From assembly GCF_003634965.1 (NCBI RefSeq), contig NZ_RBXP01000013.1, positions 124,001 to 188,000 on the forward strand: a DNA stretch of 64,000 bases, in the 5' to 3' direction. The notes under the pieces were generated by a model. It saw nothing but the letters and a program-made list of their open reading frames with translations. It was not told where the DNA came from and searched no databases. Made by a program: the position numbers and the translations under genes. This DNA is from Azonexus fungiphilus (GTDB taxonomy: Bacteria; Pseudomonadota; Gammaproteobacteria; Burkholderiales; Rhodocyclaceae). This document shows, piece by piece, positions 44,026 through 55,207 of the stretch. Each line of letters starts with the position of its first letter. Within the stretch, counting starts at the first letter, position 1.

Positions 44026-45654
44026 ATGGGCGCATTAGCCAACCTGCGGGTCGCCACCCGCATGCAACTCCTGGTCGGCCTGACGCTGGTCGGCCTGATC
44101 GTCCTCTGTCTGGTTGCGCTGTTCCAGTTGAAGGACAGCATGCTCGAGGACCGCAAGCAGAAAACCCGCGACCTGGTCGACGTCGCCGTCGGCATCGTCA
44201 AGCATCACCACCAGCTGGCCGCCAGCGGCAAGCTTTCCGAGGAAGCGGCCAAGGCGGCGGCGCGCGACAGCCTGCGCGGCCTGCGCTATGGCGAGGACGA
44301 CTACTACTTCGGCTTCGACAGCCAGGGCCTCTATTTCCTGCACGGCGGCAATCCGAAGATGGAAGGCCAGCAAAAGCTCGACCTGCAGGACACCCAGGGC
44401 AAGTACATCATTCGCGAACTGGTCGCTGCCGCCAAGGCCGGCGGCGGTTTCGTCGACTACTGGTTCCCGCGCGCCGGTCAGAAGGTAGCCGAACCCAAGC
44501 TCGGCTACACGACGCTGTTCACGCCGTGGGACTGGATCATCGGCACCGGCATCTACATCGACGATGTGGACAAGGAATACCGCAAGAGCGCCTGGCTGCT
44601 CGGCGGCATCTCCGCCGGCCTGCTCGCGGCGCTGGTCTTCTTCGGTTTCCTGGTCAGCCGCAGCGTGCTCACCCAGCTCGGCGGCGAACCCAGGACCGCG
44701 ACCGAGATCATGGAACGCGTCGCCGGCGGCGATCTCACCGCGAACATCGACCGGGCACAGGCCGGCAGCCTGCTGCACGCGCTCGGCGGCATGGTCGGCG
44801 CGCTGCGCCAGATGGTCACCGAGATCAACAGCGACGCCAACCGCCTGGTCAGCAACGCCGAGCAGATCACCAGCGCCTCCGACGATGTCGCGCGCGCCGC
44901 CGAGCAGCAATCGGATGCGACGTCGGCGATGGCGGCGGCAATCGAGCAGTTGACGGTCAGTTCCAACCACATTTCCGACAGCGCCCGCGACACCTCGCAG
45001 GATTCGATCGCTGCCGTCGAGCTGTCCGGCCAGGGGTCGGCCCGGGTCGAACAGGCGGCGCAGGCGATCCAGCAGATCGCCGACACCGTCGCCGACGCCT
45101 CGAACCGCATCCACGCCCTCGAGGAACGCGCCAAGCAGGTTTCGAGCATCGCCAACGTGATCAAGGACATCGCCGGCCAGACCAACCTGCTCGCCCTCAA
45201 CGCCGCCATCGAGGCCGCCCGTGCCGGCGAACAGGGGCGCGGCTTCGCCGTCGTCGCCGACGAGGTGCGCAAGCTGGCCGAACGGACTTCGCTGGCGACG
45301 ACCGAGATCGAGCAGATGATCGTCGGCATCCAGGGCGACACCGTCGGTGCCGTCGAAGCGATGAATGCCGCGCTGCCGGAAGTTCAGCAGGGCGTCGAGC
45401 TGGCCGCCTCGGCGTCGGAATCGCTGCGCGAGATCGAGGAAGGCGCCCGCCGCACGCTCGGCCGGATCGGCGAGGTCGCCGACGCGACCAAGGAGCAGAG
45501 CACCGCCAGCACCTCGATCGCCCAACGCGTCGAGCAGATCGCCAACATGGTCGAGGAGACCAGCGACACCATCCGCGGCACGGCAACCACCGCGCACCAG
45601 CTGCAGGACATCGCCGTCAGCCTGAAGCAGCTGATCAGCCGCTTCCGCGTCTAG
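44026..45654 (+). CDS. Methyl-accepting chemotaxis protein with single Cache domain
   Basis: A 542-residue receptor. Helix 1 (about 13-33), a periplasmic single-Cache domain (about 38-185; [36 protein letters not shown]), helix 2 (about 188-208), HAMP, and the signalling hairpin with [20 protein letters not shown]. Cache domains of this type often bind small carboxylates. GGGGAGAGAG precedes the ATG. It shares the final CTAG with the convergent CoA-transferase gene. Confidence 0.94.
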   Translation: MGALANLRVATRMQLLVGLTLVGLIVLCLVALFQLKDSMLEDRKQKTRDLVDVAVGIVKHHHQLAASGKLSEEAAKAAARDSLRGLRYGEDDYYFGFDSQGLYFLHGGNPKMEGQQKLDLQDTQGKYIIRELVAAAKAGGGFVDYWFPRAGQKVAEPKLGYTTLFTPWDWIIGTGIYIDDVDKEYRKSAWLLGGISAGLLAALVFFGFLVSRSVLTQLGGEPRTATEIMERVAGGDLTANIDRAQAGSLLHALGGMVGALRQMVTEINSDANRLVSNAEQITSASDDVARAAEQQSDATSAMAAAIEQLTVSSNHISDSARDTSQDSIAAVELSGQGSARVEQAAQAIQQIADTVADASNRIHALEERAKQVSSIANVIKDIAGQTNLLALNAAIEAARAGEQGRGFAVVADEVRKLAERTSLATTEIEQMIVGIQGDTVGAVEAMNAALPEVQQGVELAASASESLREIEEGARRTLGRIGEVADATKEQSTASTSIAQRVEQIANMVEETSDTIRGTATTAHQLQDIAVSLKQLISRFRV

Positions 45655-46850
45655 ACCGCGCCGGCCGCCCGCATCGCGGCGATGCGGGCCGGCGCATAGC
45701 CGAGCTCGGCGAGCACCGCATCGGTGTGTTCGCCGAGCTCCGGCCCGATCCATCCGATATCCCCCGGCGTCGCCGAAAGCAACGGCACGATGCCCGGCAT
45801 CCGGAACGTCTTCCCGTCGGGCAATGTCGCCGAACGGAACATCCGGCGGGCGATGAATTGCGGGTCGGCGAACATGTCGACCGCCGAATAGACGCGCGAC
45901 GACGGCACCTCGGCCTGCGCCAGCACCGCCAGCACCTCGGCTTCGTCGCGCCCGGCGCACCAGGCGTCGATCACCGCGTAGAGTTCGTCGCGCCGTGCAT
46001 CGCGACCGGCGTTATCGGCCAGCCCCGGATCGTCGGCGAGATCGCAACGGCCGATGGCGCGCATGAAGCGGCGGAAGATCGCGTCGCCGTTGGCACCGAT
46101 GGTGACATGCTTGCCGTCGCGGGTGGTGTGCGTGCTCGACGGGGTGATCCCGGGCATGATGTTGCCGGTGCGTTCGCGCACGAAGCCGCCGATGTCGAAC
46201 TCGGGCACCAGCGACTCCATCATCGCGAACACCGCTTCATACAGCGCGACATCGACGACCTGCCCGGCACCACCGTTGACCTCCTTGTGGCGCAGCGCCA
46301 TCAGCGCACCGACGGCCCCCCACAACGCGGCGATCGAATCGCCGATCGAGATGCCGGTACGCACCGGCGGCCGGTCGGGAAAACCGGTGACGTAGCGCAA
46401 CCCGCCCATCGCCTCGCCGACCGCGCCAAAACCCGGCTGCTCGCGGTAGGGCCCGCTCTGGCCGAAGCCCGAGAGGCGGACCATGACCAGCCCGGGATTG
46501 TCGGCCTGGAGCTGTTCCCAGCCGAGGCCCAGCTTCTCGAGCACACCCGGCCGGAAGTTCTCGACCAGGATGTCGGCGCCGGCAATCAGCTGGCGGACGA
46601 AATCACGGCCGTCCGGATGCTTCAGGTTGGCCGTCACCGATTTCTTGTTGCGCGCCTGCACGTACCACCACAATGAAGTGTCGCCGTGCAGCTTGCGCCA
46701 CTTGCGCAGCGGATCGCCGCCGTCGGGCGCTTCGACCTTGATCACCTCGGCCCCGAACTCGCCCATGATCCGCGTGCAGAAGGGACCGGCAATGAGCGTC
46801 CCGAGCTCGACGACGCGCAGGCCGGCGAGCGGTTTCGGGCTAGCGGACAT
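45651..46850 (-). CDS. CaiB/BaiF (class III) CoA-transferase
   Basis: A 399-residue family III CoA-transferase. Seen: [53 protein letters not shown], and the catalytic Asp in [15 protein letters not shown]. Moves CoA between carboxylic acids; the substrate cannot be read from sequence. It overlaps murI by 11 bases upstream and the chemoreceptor by four bases at the 3' end. Confidence 0.93.
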   Translation of the reverse strand: MSASPKPLAGLRVVELGTLIAGPFCTRIMGEFGAEVIKVEAPDGGDPLRKWRKLHGDTSLWWYVQARNKKSVTANLKHPDGRDFVRQLIAGADILVENFRPGVLEKLGLGWEQLQADNPGLVMVRLSGFGQSGPYREQPGFGAVGEAMGGLRYVTGFPDRPPVRTGISIGDSIAALWGAVGALMALRHKEVNGGAGQVVDVALYEAVFAMMESLVPEFDIGGFVRERTGNIMPGITPSSTHTTRDGKHVTIGANGDAIFRRFMRAIGRCDLADDPGLADNAGRDARRDELYAVIDAWCAGRDEAEVLAVLAQAEVPSSRVYSAVDMFADPQFIARRMFRSATLPDGKTFRMPGIVPLLSATPGDIGWIGPELGEHTDAVLAELGYAPARIAAMRAAGAV

Positions 46851-47640
46851 CGTGCGGCTCCCAGTGTTCGACCGGCAAATGTTCGCCCCAGAGGCGGTCG
46901 ACCGTGGTCGACACGCTGCCCGGCGAGCCGCTGGTCGCCACCGTCAGCCGGCCGCTGCCGCCGCCCTGCAGGCGGCTGGCGAGCAGCAGCCGTTCGAGCT
47001 GGCGGGCCACCGCCTCGCCGGTATCGAGCAGGCTGACGCCGGCCGGCAGGCGGCGGGCGATATCGCCGGCGACCCAGGGGTAATGCGTGCAGCCGAGGAC
47101 GACGACGTCGGCGCCGGCAGCCGCCAGCGGTGCCACGAAACCGTCGAGCAGGGTGCCGACGGACGGGCCGTCGGGACCTTCGCGTTCGATCGTCTCGGCC
47201 AGCCCCGGACAGGCCTGGGCGATCACCCGGGCACCGCCGGCGTGATTGCCGACCAGGCGCCGGAAGCGCTCGCTGCTCAAGGTCCGCGTGGTTGCCAGGA
47301 CGCCGATGGTGCCGCTGCGGCTGGCCGCCGCGGCCGGCTTGACGCCCGGCTCGAGGGCGACGATGGGCAAGGCAACCGCCGCCCGGATGGCCTCGGCTGC
47401 TGCCGCGGTCGCCGTATTGCAGGCGATCACCAGCGCCTTGGCACCACGCCGCACCAGCGCCTCGGCGATGGCCACGCCGCGCTCGCGCAGGAAGGCCTCG
47501 CTGCGGTCGCCGTAGGGCAGGAAGCGGGTGTCGGCAAAGTAGAAAAAGTCCTCCTGCGGCAGTCGACCGCGCAAGGCGCGCAGCACGGTCAGACCGCCGA
47601 GGCCGGAATCAAAGACAGCAACAGGTTGGGAATGACTCAC
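46840..47640 (-). CDS. murI: Glutamate racemase
   Basis: A 266-residue enzyme making D-glutamate for peptidoglycan. Both catalytic cysteines are present: ALVIACNTATAAA and VVLGCTHYPW. N-terminal VFDSGLGGLTVLR is diagnostic. ATG 47640 fits. It is immediately upstream of, and overlapping, the CoA-transferase gene. Confidence 0.97.
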   Translation of the reverse strand: MSHSQPVAVFDSGLGGLTVLRALRGRLPQEDFFYFADTRFLPYGDRSEAFLRERGVAIAEALVRRGAKALVIACNTATAAAAEAIRAAVALPIVALEPGVKPAAAASRSGTIGVLATTRTLSSERFRRLVGNHAGGARVIAQACPGLAETIEREGPDGPSVGTLLDGFVAPLAAAGADVVVLGCTHYPWVAGDIARRLPAGVSLLDTGEAVARQLERLLLASRLQGGGSGRLTVATSGSPGSVSTTVDRLWGEHLPVEHWEPHDVR

Positions 47641-47658
47641 GAAACGACGGCGGGGTCC

Positions 47659-47919
47659 TTATTTCTCGGCTTCGCACTTCTTGACGAAGGAATTCTTCGC
47701 CGCACCGGCGAGCGGCTTGCCGTTCTTGTCGATGGCGCGGGCCTCGCAGCTGGCGGCCTTGTTCTCGCGCTCGCACTTCTTGATCGAGGCGGTCTTGGCG
47801 GCGCCGGCCAGCGGCTTGCCATCCTTGCTCAGCGCCTGCGCCTCGCAATCGACCGGGGCGGCAATGGCCAGCGAGCTGGCGAACAGGCAGGACAGACCGA
47901 GGGCAATCATCTTGTTCAT
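47659..47919 (-). CDS. PsiF-repeat periplasmic protein
   Basis: An 86-residue protein with a signal peptide (about 1-20, SLAIA-A). The mature part is two copies of a roughly 30-residue unit, CEAxAxxKxGKPLAGAAKxxxxKKCE, with paired cysteines, as in PsiF repeats. PsiF of E. coli is phosphate-starvation induced; function unknown. AAGGAG-like ribosome site upstream. Lies between icd and murI, same strand. Confidence 0.8.
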   Translation of the reverse strand: MNKMIALGLSCLFASSLAIAAPVDCEAQALSKDGKPLAGAAKTASIKKCERENKAASCEARAIDKNGKPLAGAAKNSFVKKCEAEK

Positions 47920-47943
47920 TGAAATCTCCTTGTGCATGACATG

Positions 47944-47966
47944 AAAATCCCCCGCGGCAGCGGGGG
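47944..47966 (-). terminator. Terminator of icd
   Basis: On the reverse strand CCCCCGC-tgcc-GCGGGGG followed by ATTTT, 16 bases after the icd stop. Confidence 0.75.
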
Positions 47967-47981
47967 GAACAACGGAAAAAG

Positions 47982-49223
<1,242 letters not shown>

Positions 49224-49354
49224 ATCCACACTCCTTGCTTGTTATCGGTGACGCATCGGCGTCGGGTCTCCCCCTAGCGGGGCCGCTGCTCCGCGCTGGC
49301 CGGCGGCGGCGGAACGATTATGCGGCAAAAGCCCGGACGGTGTCAGCCGCCAGC

Positions 49355-49392
49355 AAAAAGGCCCGGGCGACCGGAAACCGGTCGGCCGGGCC
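49355..49392 (-). terminator. Terminator of the monomeric icd gene
   Basis: A long GC hairpin, GGCCCGG-x-CGACCGG-aaa-CCGGTCG-x-CCGGGCC, followed on the reverse strand by TTTTT. Confidence 0.88.
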
Positions 49393-49415
49393 TGCAGGCC
49401 TGGAGTGGCGAGGAC

Positions 49416-51653
49416 TCAGGCGCCGATGGCCTTGAGCGCGGCGTTGAAGGTCGGGCTCGGCCGCATCACCAGCTTGGTCTTCTCCGGATCGGCCTTGTAG
49501 TAGCCGCCGATGTCCACCGGCTTGCCCTGGACCGTCTTCATTTCGGCAACGATCTGCGCTTCGTTGTCGGCCAGCGTCTTGGCCAGCTTGGCGAAGTGGG
49601 CGGCCAGTTCGACGTCGTCCTTCTGCGCTGCCAGTTCCTGGGCCCAGTACATGGCCAGGTAGAACTGCGAGCCGCGATTGTCGAGCTCACCGGTCTTCGG
49701 CGACGGCGACTTGTTGTTGTCGAGCAGCTTGCCGGTGGCGGCGTCGAGCGTCTTGGCGAGCAGCTTGGCGCGGGCGTTGTTTTCCTTGATGCCGAGTTCT
49801 TCCAGCGACACCGCCAGGGCCAGGAACTCGCCGAGCGAATCCCAGCGCAGGTGGTTTTCCTGGGTCAGCTGCTGCACATGCTTCGGCGCCGAGCCGCCGG
49901 CACCGGTTTCGTACATGCCGCCGCCGTTCATCAGCGGCACGATCGACAGCATCTTGGCCGAGGTGCCCAGTTCCATGATCGGGAACAGGTCGGTCAGGTA
50001 GTCGCGCAGGATGTTGCCGGTCACCGAAATCGTGTCGAGGCCGCGGGCGACGCGCTCGAGCGTGAAGCGCATGGCGCGGACCTGGCTCATGATCCGGATC
50101 TCGAGGCCGCTGGTGTCGTAGTCCTTGAGGTACTTCTCGACCTTCTTGATCAGTTCGTTCTCGTGCGGACGGTAGGGGTCGAGCCAGAACACCGCCGGCA
50201 TGCCGGAGTTCCGGGCGCGGGTGACAGCCAGCTTGACCCAGTCGCGGATCGGTGCGTCCTTGACCTGGCACATGCGCCAGATGTCGCCCTGCTCGACGTT
50301 CTGGGTGAGCAGGACTTCGCCGGAGTCGAGGTCGACGATGTTGGCGATGCCGTCTTCGGCGATTTCGAAGGTCTTGTCGTGCGAGCCGTATTCCTCGGCC
50401 TGCTGGGCCATCAGGCCGACGTTCGGGACCGTGCCCATGGTGCGCGGGTCGAAGTTGCCGTGCCACTTGCAGAAGTTGATCATCTCCTGGTAGATGCGGG
50501 CGAAGGTCGACTCCGGCATGACGGCCTTGGCATCGTACTGCTTGCCGTCGGCGCCCCACATCTTGCCGCCCTGGCGGATCATCGCCGGCATCGAGGCGTC
50601 GACGATGATGTCGTTCGGCGAGTGGAAGTTGGTGATGCCCTTGGCCGAATCGACCATCGCCAGGCGCGGACGGTGTTCCTGGCAGGCGTGCAGGTCGCGG
50701 ATGATCTCGTCGCGCTTCGATTCCGGCAGGGTCTTGATCTTCTCGTAGAGGTCGACCATGCCGTTATTGACGTTGATGCCCAGTTCCTCGAAGGTCCGGG
50801 CGTGCTTCTCGAAGGCTTCCTTGTAGTAGATCTTGACGCAGTGGCCGAAGACGATCGGGTGCGAGACCTTCATCATCGTCGCCTTGACGTGCAGCGAGAA
50901 GAGGATGCCGGCCTGGCGGCAGTCTTCCAGTTCCTTTTCGTAGAAGTCGCAGAGCGCCTTCTTGCTCATGAACATCGAGTCGATGATCTCGCCTTCGAGC
51001 AGCTTCACTTCCGGCTTGAGGATGGTGATCTTGCCGCCCTTGGCGATCAGTTCCATGCGCACGCGACGGGCCTTGTCGAGGGTCATCGACTTTTCGCCGT
51101 GGTAGAAGTCGCCGTGGTGCATGTGCGAGACATGGGTCTGCGACCACTGCTTCCACTCGCCCATCGAATGCGGGTTCTTCTTGGCGTAATTCTTGACGGC
51201 GCCCGGGGCGCGGCGATCCGAGTTGCCCTCGCGCAGGACCGGGTTGACGGCCGAGCCGAGGCACTTGCCGAAGCGCGCCTTGAGTGCCTTTTCCGCGTCG
51301 GTGGTCGGGTTCTCCGGATAGTCGGGAATGGCGTAGCCCTTGTCCTGGAGTTCCTTGATGCAGGCCTTCAGCTGCGCCACCGAGGCCGAGATGTTCGGCA
51401 GCTTGATGATGTTGGTCTCGGGCAGCAGGCATTTCTTGCCCAGCTCGGCGAGGGTGTTGGGAAGGCGCTGATCCTCGCGCAGGAATTCGGGGAATTCGGC
51501 GATGACGCGCGCGGACACCGAGATGTCAGCCTTCTCGATCTCGATCCCGGCCGGTCCGGTGAAGCTGCGGATGATCGGGAGGAAGGCACAAGTCGCCAGC
51601 AGCGGCGCCTCGTCGGTGAGCGTGTAGATGATCTTGGACTTGCCTGCGGACAT
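49416..51653 (-). CDS. icd2: NADP-dependent isocitrate dehydrogenase, monomeric type
   Basis: A 745-residue monomeric IDH, unrelated in length and sequence layout to the dimeric one. Family marks: [20 protein letters not shown], the [19 protein letters not shown] region, [31 protein letters not shown], and [23 protein letters not shown]-region residues. Monomeric IDH lacks the AceK target loop, so it should stay active when the dimeric enzyme is phosphorylated. ATG 51653. Divergent from aceK. Confidence 0.97.
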   Translation of the reverse strand: MSAGKSKIIYTLTDEAPLLATCAFLPIIRSFTGPAGIEIEKADISVSARVIAEFPEFLREDQRLPNTLAELGKKCLLPETNIIKLPNISASVAQLKACIKELQDKGYAIPDYPENPTTDAEKALKARFGKCLGSAVNPVLREGNSDRRAPGAVKNYAKKNPHSMGEWKQWSQTHVSHMHHGDFYHGEKSMTLDKARRVRMELIAKGGKITILKPEVKLLEGEIIDSMFMSKKALCDFYEKELEDCRQAGILFSLHVKATMMKVSHPIVFGHCVKIYYKEAFEKHARTFEELGINVNNGMVDLYEKIKTLPESKRDEIIRDLHACQEHRPRLAMVDSAKGITNFHSPNDIIVDASMPAMIRQGGKMWGADGKQYDAKAVMPESTFARIYQEMINFCKWHGNFDPRTMGTVPNVGLMAQQAEEYGSHDKTFEIAEDGIANIVDLDSGEVLLTQNVEQGDIWRMCQVKDAPIRDWVKLAVTRARNSGMPAVFWLDPYRPHENELIKKVEKYLKDYDTSGLEIRIMSQVRAMRFTLERVARGLDTISVTGNILRDYLTDLFPIMELGTSAKMLSIVPLMNGGGMYETGAGGSAPKHVQQLTQENHLRWDSLGEFLALAVSLEELGIKENNARAKLLAKTLDAATGKLLDNNKSPSPKTGELDNRGSQFYLAMYWAQELAAQKDDVELAAHFAKLAKTLADNEAQIVAEMKTVQGKPVDIGGYYKADPEKTKLVMRPSPTFNAALKAIGA

Positions 51654-51734
51654 GCTAACCCCTTGGAGATGGTTTTTGATATGCGAGTCGGACGATACGC
51701 CGACACCCTTGCGCGGTGCTTACAAAGCCTCGGG

Positions 51735-51763
51735 AGTATCCGCAACGCGACGCCATCGGTCAA
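51735..51763 (-). promoter_or_regulatory. Predicted promoter of the monomeric icd
   Basis: Reverse strand TTGACC (51763-51758), 17 bases, GATACT (51740-51735). The leader is about 75 bases. The inverted repeat at 51767 begins only four bases upstream of the -35. Confidence 0.65.
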
Positions 51764-51766
51764 CCG

Positions 51767-51793
51767 GTGAAACGCGGTTTCACATCGCGAAGC
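51767..51793. promoter_or_regulatory. Candidate operator between the monomeric icd and aceK
   Basis: Two overlapping sites: GTGAAAC-gcg-GTTTCAC (51767-51783), a perfect inverted repeat, and GTTTCACATCGCGAAGC (51777-51793), which matches the site upstream of aceA at 14 of 17 bases. They lie between the two divergent promoters, where one regulator could act on both. Confidence 0.55.
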
Positions 51794-51816
51794 GGCGCGG
51801 TTTGGCGGGGGGCCGG

Positions 51817-51825
51817 TGCTAGAAT
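51817..51825 (+). promoter_or_regulatory. Extended -10 promoter of aceK
   Basis: TGCTAGAAT, an extended -10 element (TGn-TAGAAT) without a clear -35. The operator ends about 23 bases upstream, a position typical of activator binding. The predicted leader is about 20 bases. Confidence 0.5.
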
Positions 51826-51850
51826 CCGCGCACCACCGGGAGACATGACA

Positions 51851-53629
51851 ATGAAGATTGCGGTCGGCATCTATGGCACGAATGCCCACCAGATCGCGCT
51901 GGCGCTGATCCAGGGCTTCAATCGCCACTACCGGCTGTTCCGCCAGACCTGTCGCGAGGCCAGGACGCGTTTCGAAAACGGCGACTGGCCGGGCGTGCAC
52001 CGGGCGGTCAAGGAGCGCATCCGCTTCTACGACGACCGCGTCGACGAATGCGTCGACCGCCTGCGCAGCGAGTTCGACGCGCAGAACCTCGACGACGCCA
52101 CCTGGCAGCAGGTCAAGCTGCTCTACATCGGACTCCTGCTCAACCACAAGCAGCCCGAGCTGGCCGAAACCTTCTTCAATTCGGTGACGACCAAGATCCT
52201 GCACCGGACCTACTTCCACAACGATTTCCTCTTCGTCCGCCCGACCATCTCGACCGAGAACCTCGAGGGCGACGAGGACGCCACCTACCGCAGCTACTAC
52301 GCCGAGGCCGATGGCCTGCGCGGGACGATCCGCGAGATCGTCGGCGATTTCCACTGGCAGCGGCCGTTCGCCGACCTCGAGCGCGACGTCAACCATGTTT
52401 ACCACGCGATCCGCCGCCACCTGCACGAGATGCCGCAGCGCGAGGTGAATTTCCAGATCCAGGTGCTGGCCTCGGCCTTCTACCGCAACAAGGCCGCCTA
52501 CATCATCGGCAAGGCGATCAACGGCGTGCACGAGTACCCGTTCGCGATTCCCGTGCTCCACGACGCCGACGGCAAGCTCCATCTCGACACAGTGCTGCTC
52601 GATGCCTGGCGCATCGGCATCCTCTTCTCGCTGTCGCGCGCCTACTTCATGGTCGACATGGAGGTACCCTCCGGCTACGTCCAGTTCCTCCGCTCGATCC
52701 TGCCCAACAAGCCGCGCTCCGAGCTGTACATCATGCTCGGCCTGGGCAAGCAGGGGAAGACGATGTTCTTCCGCGACTTCATCTACCACCTGCACCACTC
52801 GCAGGACCATTTCATCATGGCGCCGGGTATCCGCGGCCTGGTCATGCTGGTGTTCACGCTGCCCTCCTTCCCCTACGTCTTCAAGATCATCAAGGATGTC
52901 TTCGGCAGCTCCAAGGAAATGGACCAGGCCACCGTCAAGCGCAAGTTCCTGATGGTCAAGCAGGTCGACCGGGTCGGCCGGATGGCCGACACGCTCGAGT
53001 TCTCCAACGTGATGTTCCCGTTGAAACGCTTCGACGACGAGGTCCTCGACGAACTGCGCCGGCTCGCCCCGTCGAAATTCGAGATCGACGGTGAGCAGCT
53101 GATCATCAAGCACCTCTACATCGAGCGGCGGATGGAACCGCTCAACATCCATCTCGAGCGGATGGACAAGTCGAACAACCTCGACGGTCTCGAACACGCC
53201 ATCCGCGAATACGGCAGCGCCATCCGCGAACTGGCGCAGGCCAACATCTTCCCCGGCGACATGCTGTGGAAGAACTTCGGCGTCACCCGCTACGGCCGCG
53301 TCGTCTTCTACGACTACGACGAGATCGAATACATGACCGACATCAACTTCCGCCAGATCCCGCCGGCACCGGATTTCGAGACCGAGATGTCGGGCGAGGT
53401 GTGGTACCCGGTGCGGCGCGGCGACGTCTTCCCGGAAGAATTCGCCACCTTCCTGCTCGGCTCGCCGCAGGTGCGCAAGCTGTTCATGAAGCACCACAAG
53501 GACCTGCTCACCCCGGCGTTCTGGCAGGACGCCCAGGCGAAGATCCGGGCCGGCCACGTCGAAGACTTCTATCCCTACCCGGAATCGCTGCGCTTCGCGC
53601 ACAACCCGCCGGATGCTGGGGGTGGCTGA
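51851..53629 (+). CDS. aceK: Isocitrate dehydrogenase kinase/phosphatase
   Basis: A 592-residue bifunctional enzyme that phosphorylates dimeric IDH to divert isocitrate to the glyoxylate bypass and reverses it. Seen: an N-terminal helical regulatory domain, ELYIMLGLGKQGKTMFFRDF (ATP loop), VFTLPSFPYVFKIIKD, and the catalytic LWKNFGVTRYGRVVFYDYDE region. Length normal. ATG 51851 has GGGAG nine bases upstream; ATG 51845 would be only three bases from it. Not in an aceBAK operon, but near icd. Confidence 0.97.
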   Translation: MKIAVGIYGTNAHQIALALIQGFNRHYRLFRQTCREARTRFENGDWPGVHRAVKERIRFYDDRVDECVDRLRSEFDAQNLDDATWQQVKLLYIGLLLNHKQPELAETFFNSVTTKILHRTYFHNDFLFVRPTISTENLEGDEDATYRSYYAEADGLRGTIREIVGDFHWQRPFADLERDVNHVYHAIRRHLHEMPQREVNFQIQVLASAFYRNKAAYIIGKAINGVHEYPFAIPVLHDADGKLHLDTVLLDAWRIGILFSLSRAYFMVDMEVPSGYVQFLRSILPNKPRSELYIMLGLGKQGKTMFFRDFIYHLHHSQDHFIMAPGIRGLVMLVFTLPSFPYVFKIIKDVFGSSKEMDQATVKRKFLMVKQVDRVGRMADTLEFSNVMFPLKRFDDEVLDELRRLAPSKFEIDGEQLIIKHLYIERRMEPLNIHLERMDKSNNLDGLEHAIREYGSAIRELAQANIFPGDMLWKNFGVTRYGRVVFYDYDEIEYMTDINFRQIPPAPDFETEMSGEVWYPVRRGDVFPEEFATFLLGSPQVRKLFMKHHKDLLTPAFWQDAQAKIRAGHVEDFYPYPESLRFAHNPPDAGGG

Positions 53630-53639
53630 AAAACCGGAA

Positions 53640-53663
53640 AATCTGACGGTCTACCGTCAGATT
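53640..53663. repeat. Dispersed palindromic element, copy 5 (longest)
   Basis: A 24-base inverted repeat with 12-base arms, centre GGTC-TACC, one central mismatch to a perfect palindrome, 10 bases after the aceK stop. The arms read AATCTGACGGT and ACCGTCAGATT. Directly followed by CGCC as in copy 1. Confidence 0.8.
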
Positions 53664-53720
53664 CGCCGAAAAACCCTGCCAGCGTTAAGGAATCGCTGAT
53701 CTTTCAATCAGAAATCCTGA

Positions 53721-53749
53721 CTGATACGTCATCAAGAATCCCTTATCTT
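53721..53749 (+). promoter_or_regulatory. Candidate promoter of the pnt operon
   Basis: CTGATA (53721-53726), 17 bases, TATCTT (53744-53749), both moderate. The leader would be about 40 bases. A small hairpin CTGAT-ctttca-ATCAG lies just upstream. Confidence 0.35.
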
Positions 53750-53796
53750 TCCCCGCGAAACTTAATTCAACAATAAACCTGATTCAGGAGAACGAC

Positions 53797-54924
53797 ATGC
53801 CGCTAACCCTGGCGACAGCCCGGGAAACCGCCGACGGCGAATGCCGGACGGCACTGGTTCCCGAGACAGCCAAGAAATTCGCCGCCCTCGGCGCCCGGCT
53901 CCGGATGGAGCAGAGCGCCGGCGTGCAGAGCCACTTCCTCGACCCGGACTACGTCGGCGTCGATTTCGCCCCCGGCCTGGCCGAGACCTACGCCGGCGCC
54001 GACGTCATCCTGCGCGTGACGCCGCCGTCGCCGGCGGAGATCGCCGCGCTACCCGAGGGCGCGCTGCTGATCGGCCTGCTCAAACCCTACGAATCGAAGG
54101 AACGGCTGGCCGCGCTCAATGCCAGGCGCATCACCGCCTTCGCCCTCGAACTGCTGCCGCGCGTCTCGCGCGCCCAGAGCATGGACGCGCTGTCGTCGCA
54201 GGGTTCCTGCGCCGGCTACCAGTGCGGCCTGATCGCCGCCGCCCGGTGTACCAAGTTCTTCCCGATGCTGACCACCGCCGCCGGCACCATCCGCCCGGCG
54301 CGCGTGCTCGTCATCGGCGCCGGCGTCGCCGGCCTGCAGGCGATCGCCACCTGCAAGCGGCTCGGCGCCATGGTCGAGGCCTACGACGTGCGTGCCGCGG
54401 CGCGCGAGCAGATCGAATCGCTCGGCGCCAAGTTCGTCGATACCGGCGTTTCCGCCGACGGTGCCGGCGGCTACGCCCGCGAACTGTCGGCCGAGGAAAA
54501 GGCGGCCCAGGCCGAGAAGCTGGCCAAGGCCGTGGCCCAGGCCGACGTCGTGATCACCACCGCGGCGATCCCGGGCAAGCGGGCGCCGGTGATCATCACC
54601 AACGAGATGGTCGGGCGCATGAAATACGGCGCGATCATCGTCGACATGGCCGCCGAATCGGGCGGCAACTGCGCCCTGACCCAGCCCGGCGAACATGTCG
54701 TCGCCAACGACGTGAACATCCACGGCCCGCTCAACCTGCCGTCGCGGATGCCGACCCACGCCTCCGAGCTGTACGCCAAGAACCTCTACAACTTCCTCTC
54801 GCCGTGGATCAAGGACGGCACGCTGGCGATCGACTGGTCCGACGAGATCGTCGCCGGCACGCTGCTCTGTCGCGATGGCGCGACGGTCCACACCCTGGTC
54901 AAACAAGTCATGGGAGACGCCTGA
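53797..54924 (+). CDS. pntAA: NAD(P) transhydrogenase subunit alpha, part 1 (soluble dI)
   Basis: A 375-residue NAD(H)-binding domain of proton-translocating transhydrogenase. The RQD loop is intact (PRVSRAQSMDALSSQ), and the Rossmann fold VLVIGAGVAGLQAIATCKRLGA follows. The sequence just after the loop, GSCAGYQCGLIAAARC, carries three cysteines and differs from the usual ANIAGYRAV form. Split alpha subunits (pntAA, pntAB) as in Rhodospirillum. AGGAG precedes the ATG. Confidence 0.95.
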   Translation: MPLTLATARETADGECRTALVPETAKKFAALGARLRMEQSAGVQSHFLDPDYVGVDFAPGLAETYAGADVILRVTPPSPAEIAALPEGALLIGLLKPYESKERLAALNARRITAFALELLPRVSRAQSMDALSSQGSCAGYQCGLIAAARCTKFFPMLTTAAGTIRPARVLVIGAGVAGLQAIATCKRLGAMVEAYDVRAAAREQIESLGAKFVDTGVSADGAGGYARELSAEEKAAQAEKLAKAVAQADVVITTAAIPGKRAPVIITNEMVGRMKYGAIIVDMAAESGGNCALTQPGEHVVANDVNIHGPLNLPSRMPTHASELYAKNLYNFLSPWIKDGTLAIDWSDEIVAGTLLCRDGATVHTLVKQVMGDA

Positions 54925-55205
54925 TGGACGGCATGCTCGCACTCTACATCTTCATGCTCGCCGCCTTCACCGGCTACGAGATCATCGCCAAGGTACCGGT
55001 GATCCTGCACACGCCGCTGATGTCCGGTTCCAACTTCATCCACGGCATCGTCGTCGTCGGCGCGATGATCGTCCTCGGCCTGGCCGAGACGCCGCTGCAG
55101 CAGGCCATCGGCTTCTTCGCCGTGGCCCTCGGCGCGGCCAACGCGGCCGGCGGCTACGTCGTCACCGAGCGCATGCTCGGCATGTTCAAGAAGAAGGAAG
55201 GCTGA
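54924..55205 (+). CDS. pntAB: NAD(P) transhydrogenase subunit alpha, part 2 (membrane)
   Basis: A 93-residue membrane part of the alpha subunit with three helices. AFTGYEIIAKVPVILHTPLMSGSNFIHGI is the conserved segment, so the end of helix 2 and the loop are clear. TGATG overlap with pntAA. Confidence 0.96.
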   Translation: MDGMLALYIFMLAAFTGYEIIAKVPVILHTPLMSGSNFIHGIVVVGAMIVLGLAETPLQQAIGFFAVALGAANAAGGYVVTERMLGMFKKKEG

Positions 55206-55207
55206 CC

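Noticed and set aside
46895-46910. GGTCGACCGTGGTCGAC in murI and other GTCGACCG matches within genes (47562, 61360, 61628)
   Set aside because: These share only the short core, fit normal codon usage and lack the flanking arms, so I do not count them as copies of the dispersed element.
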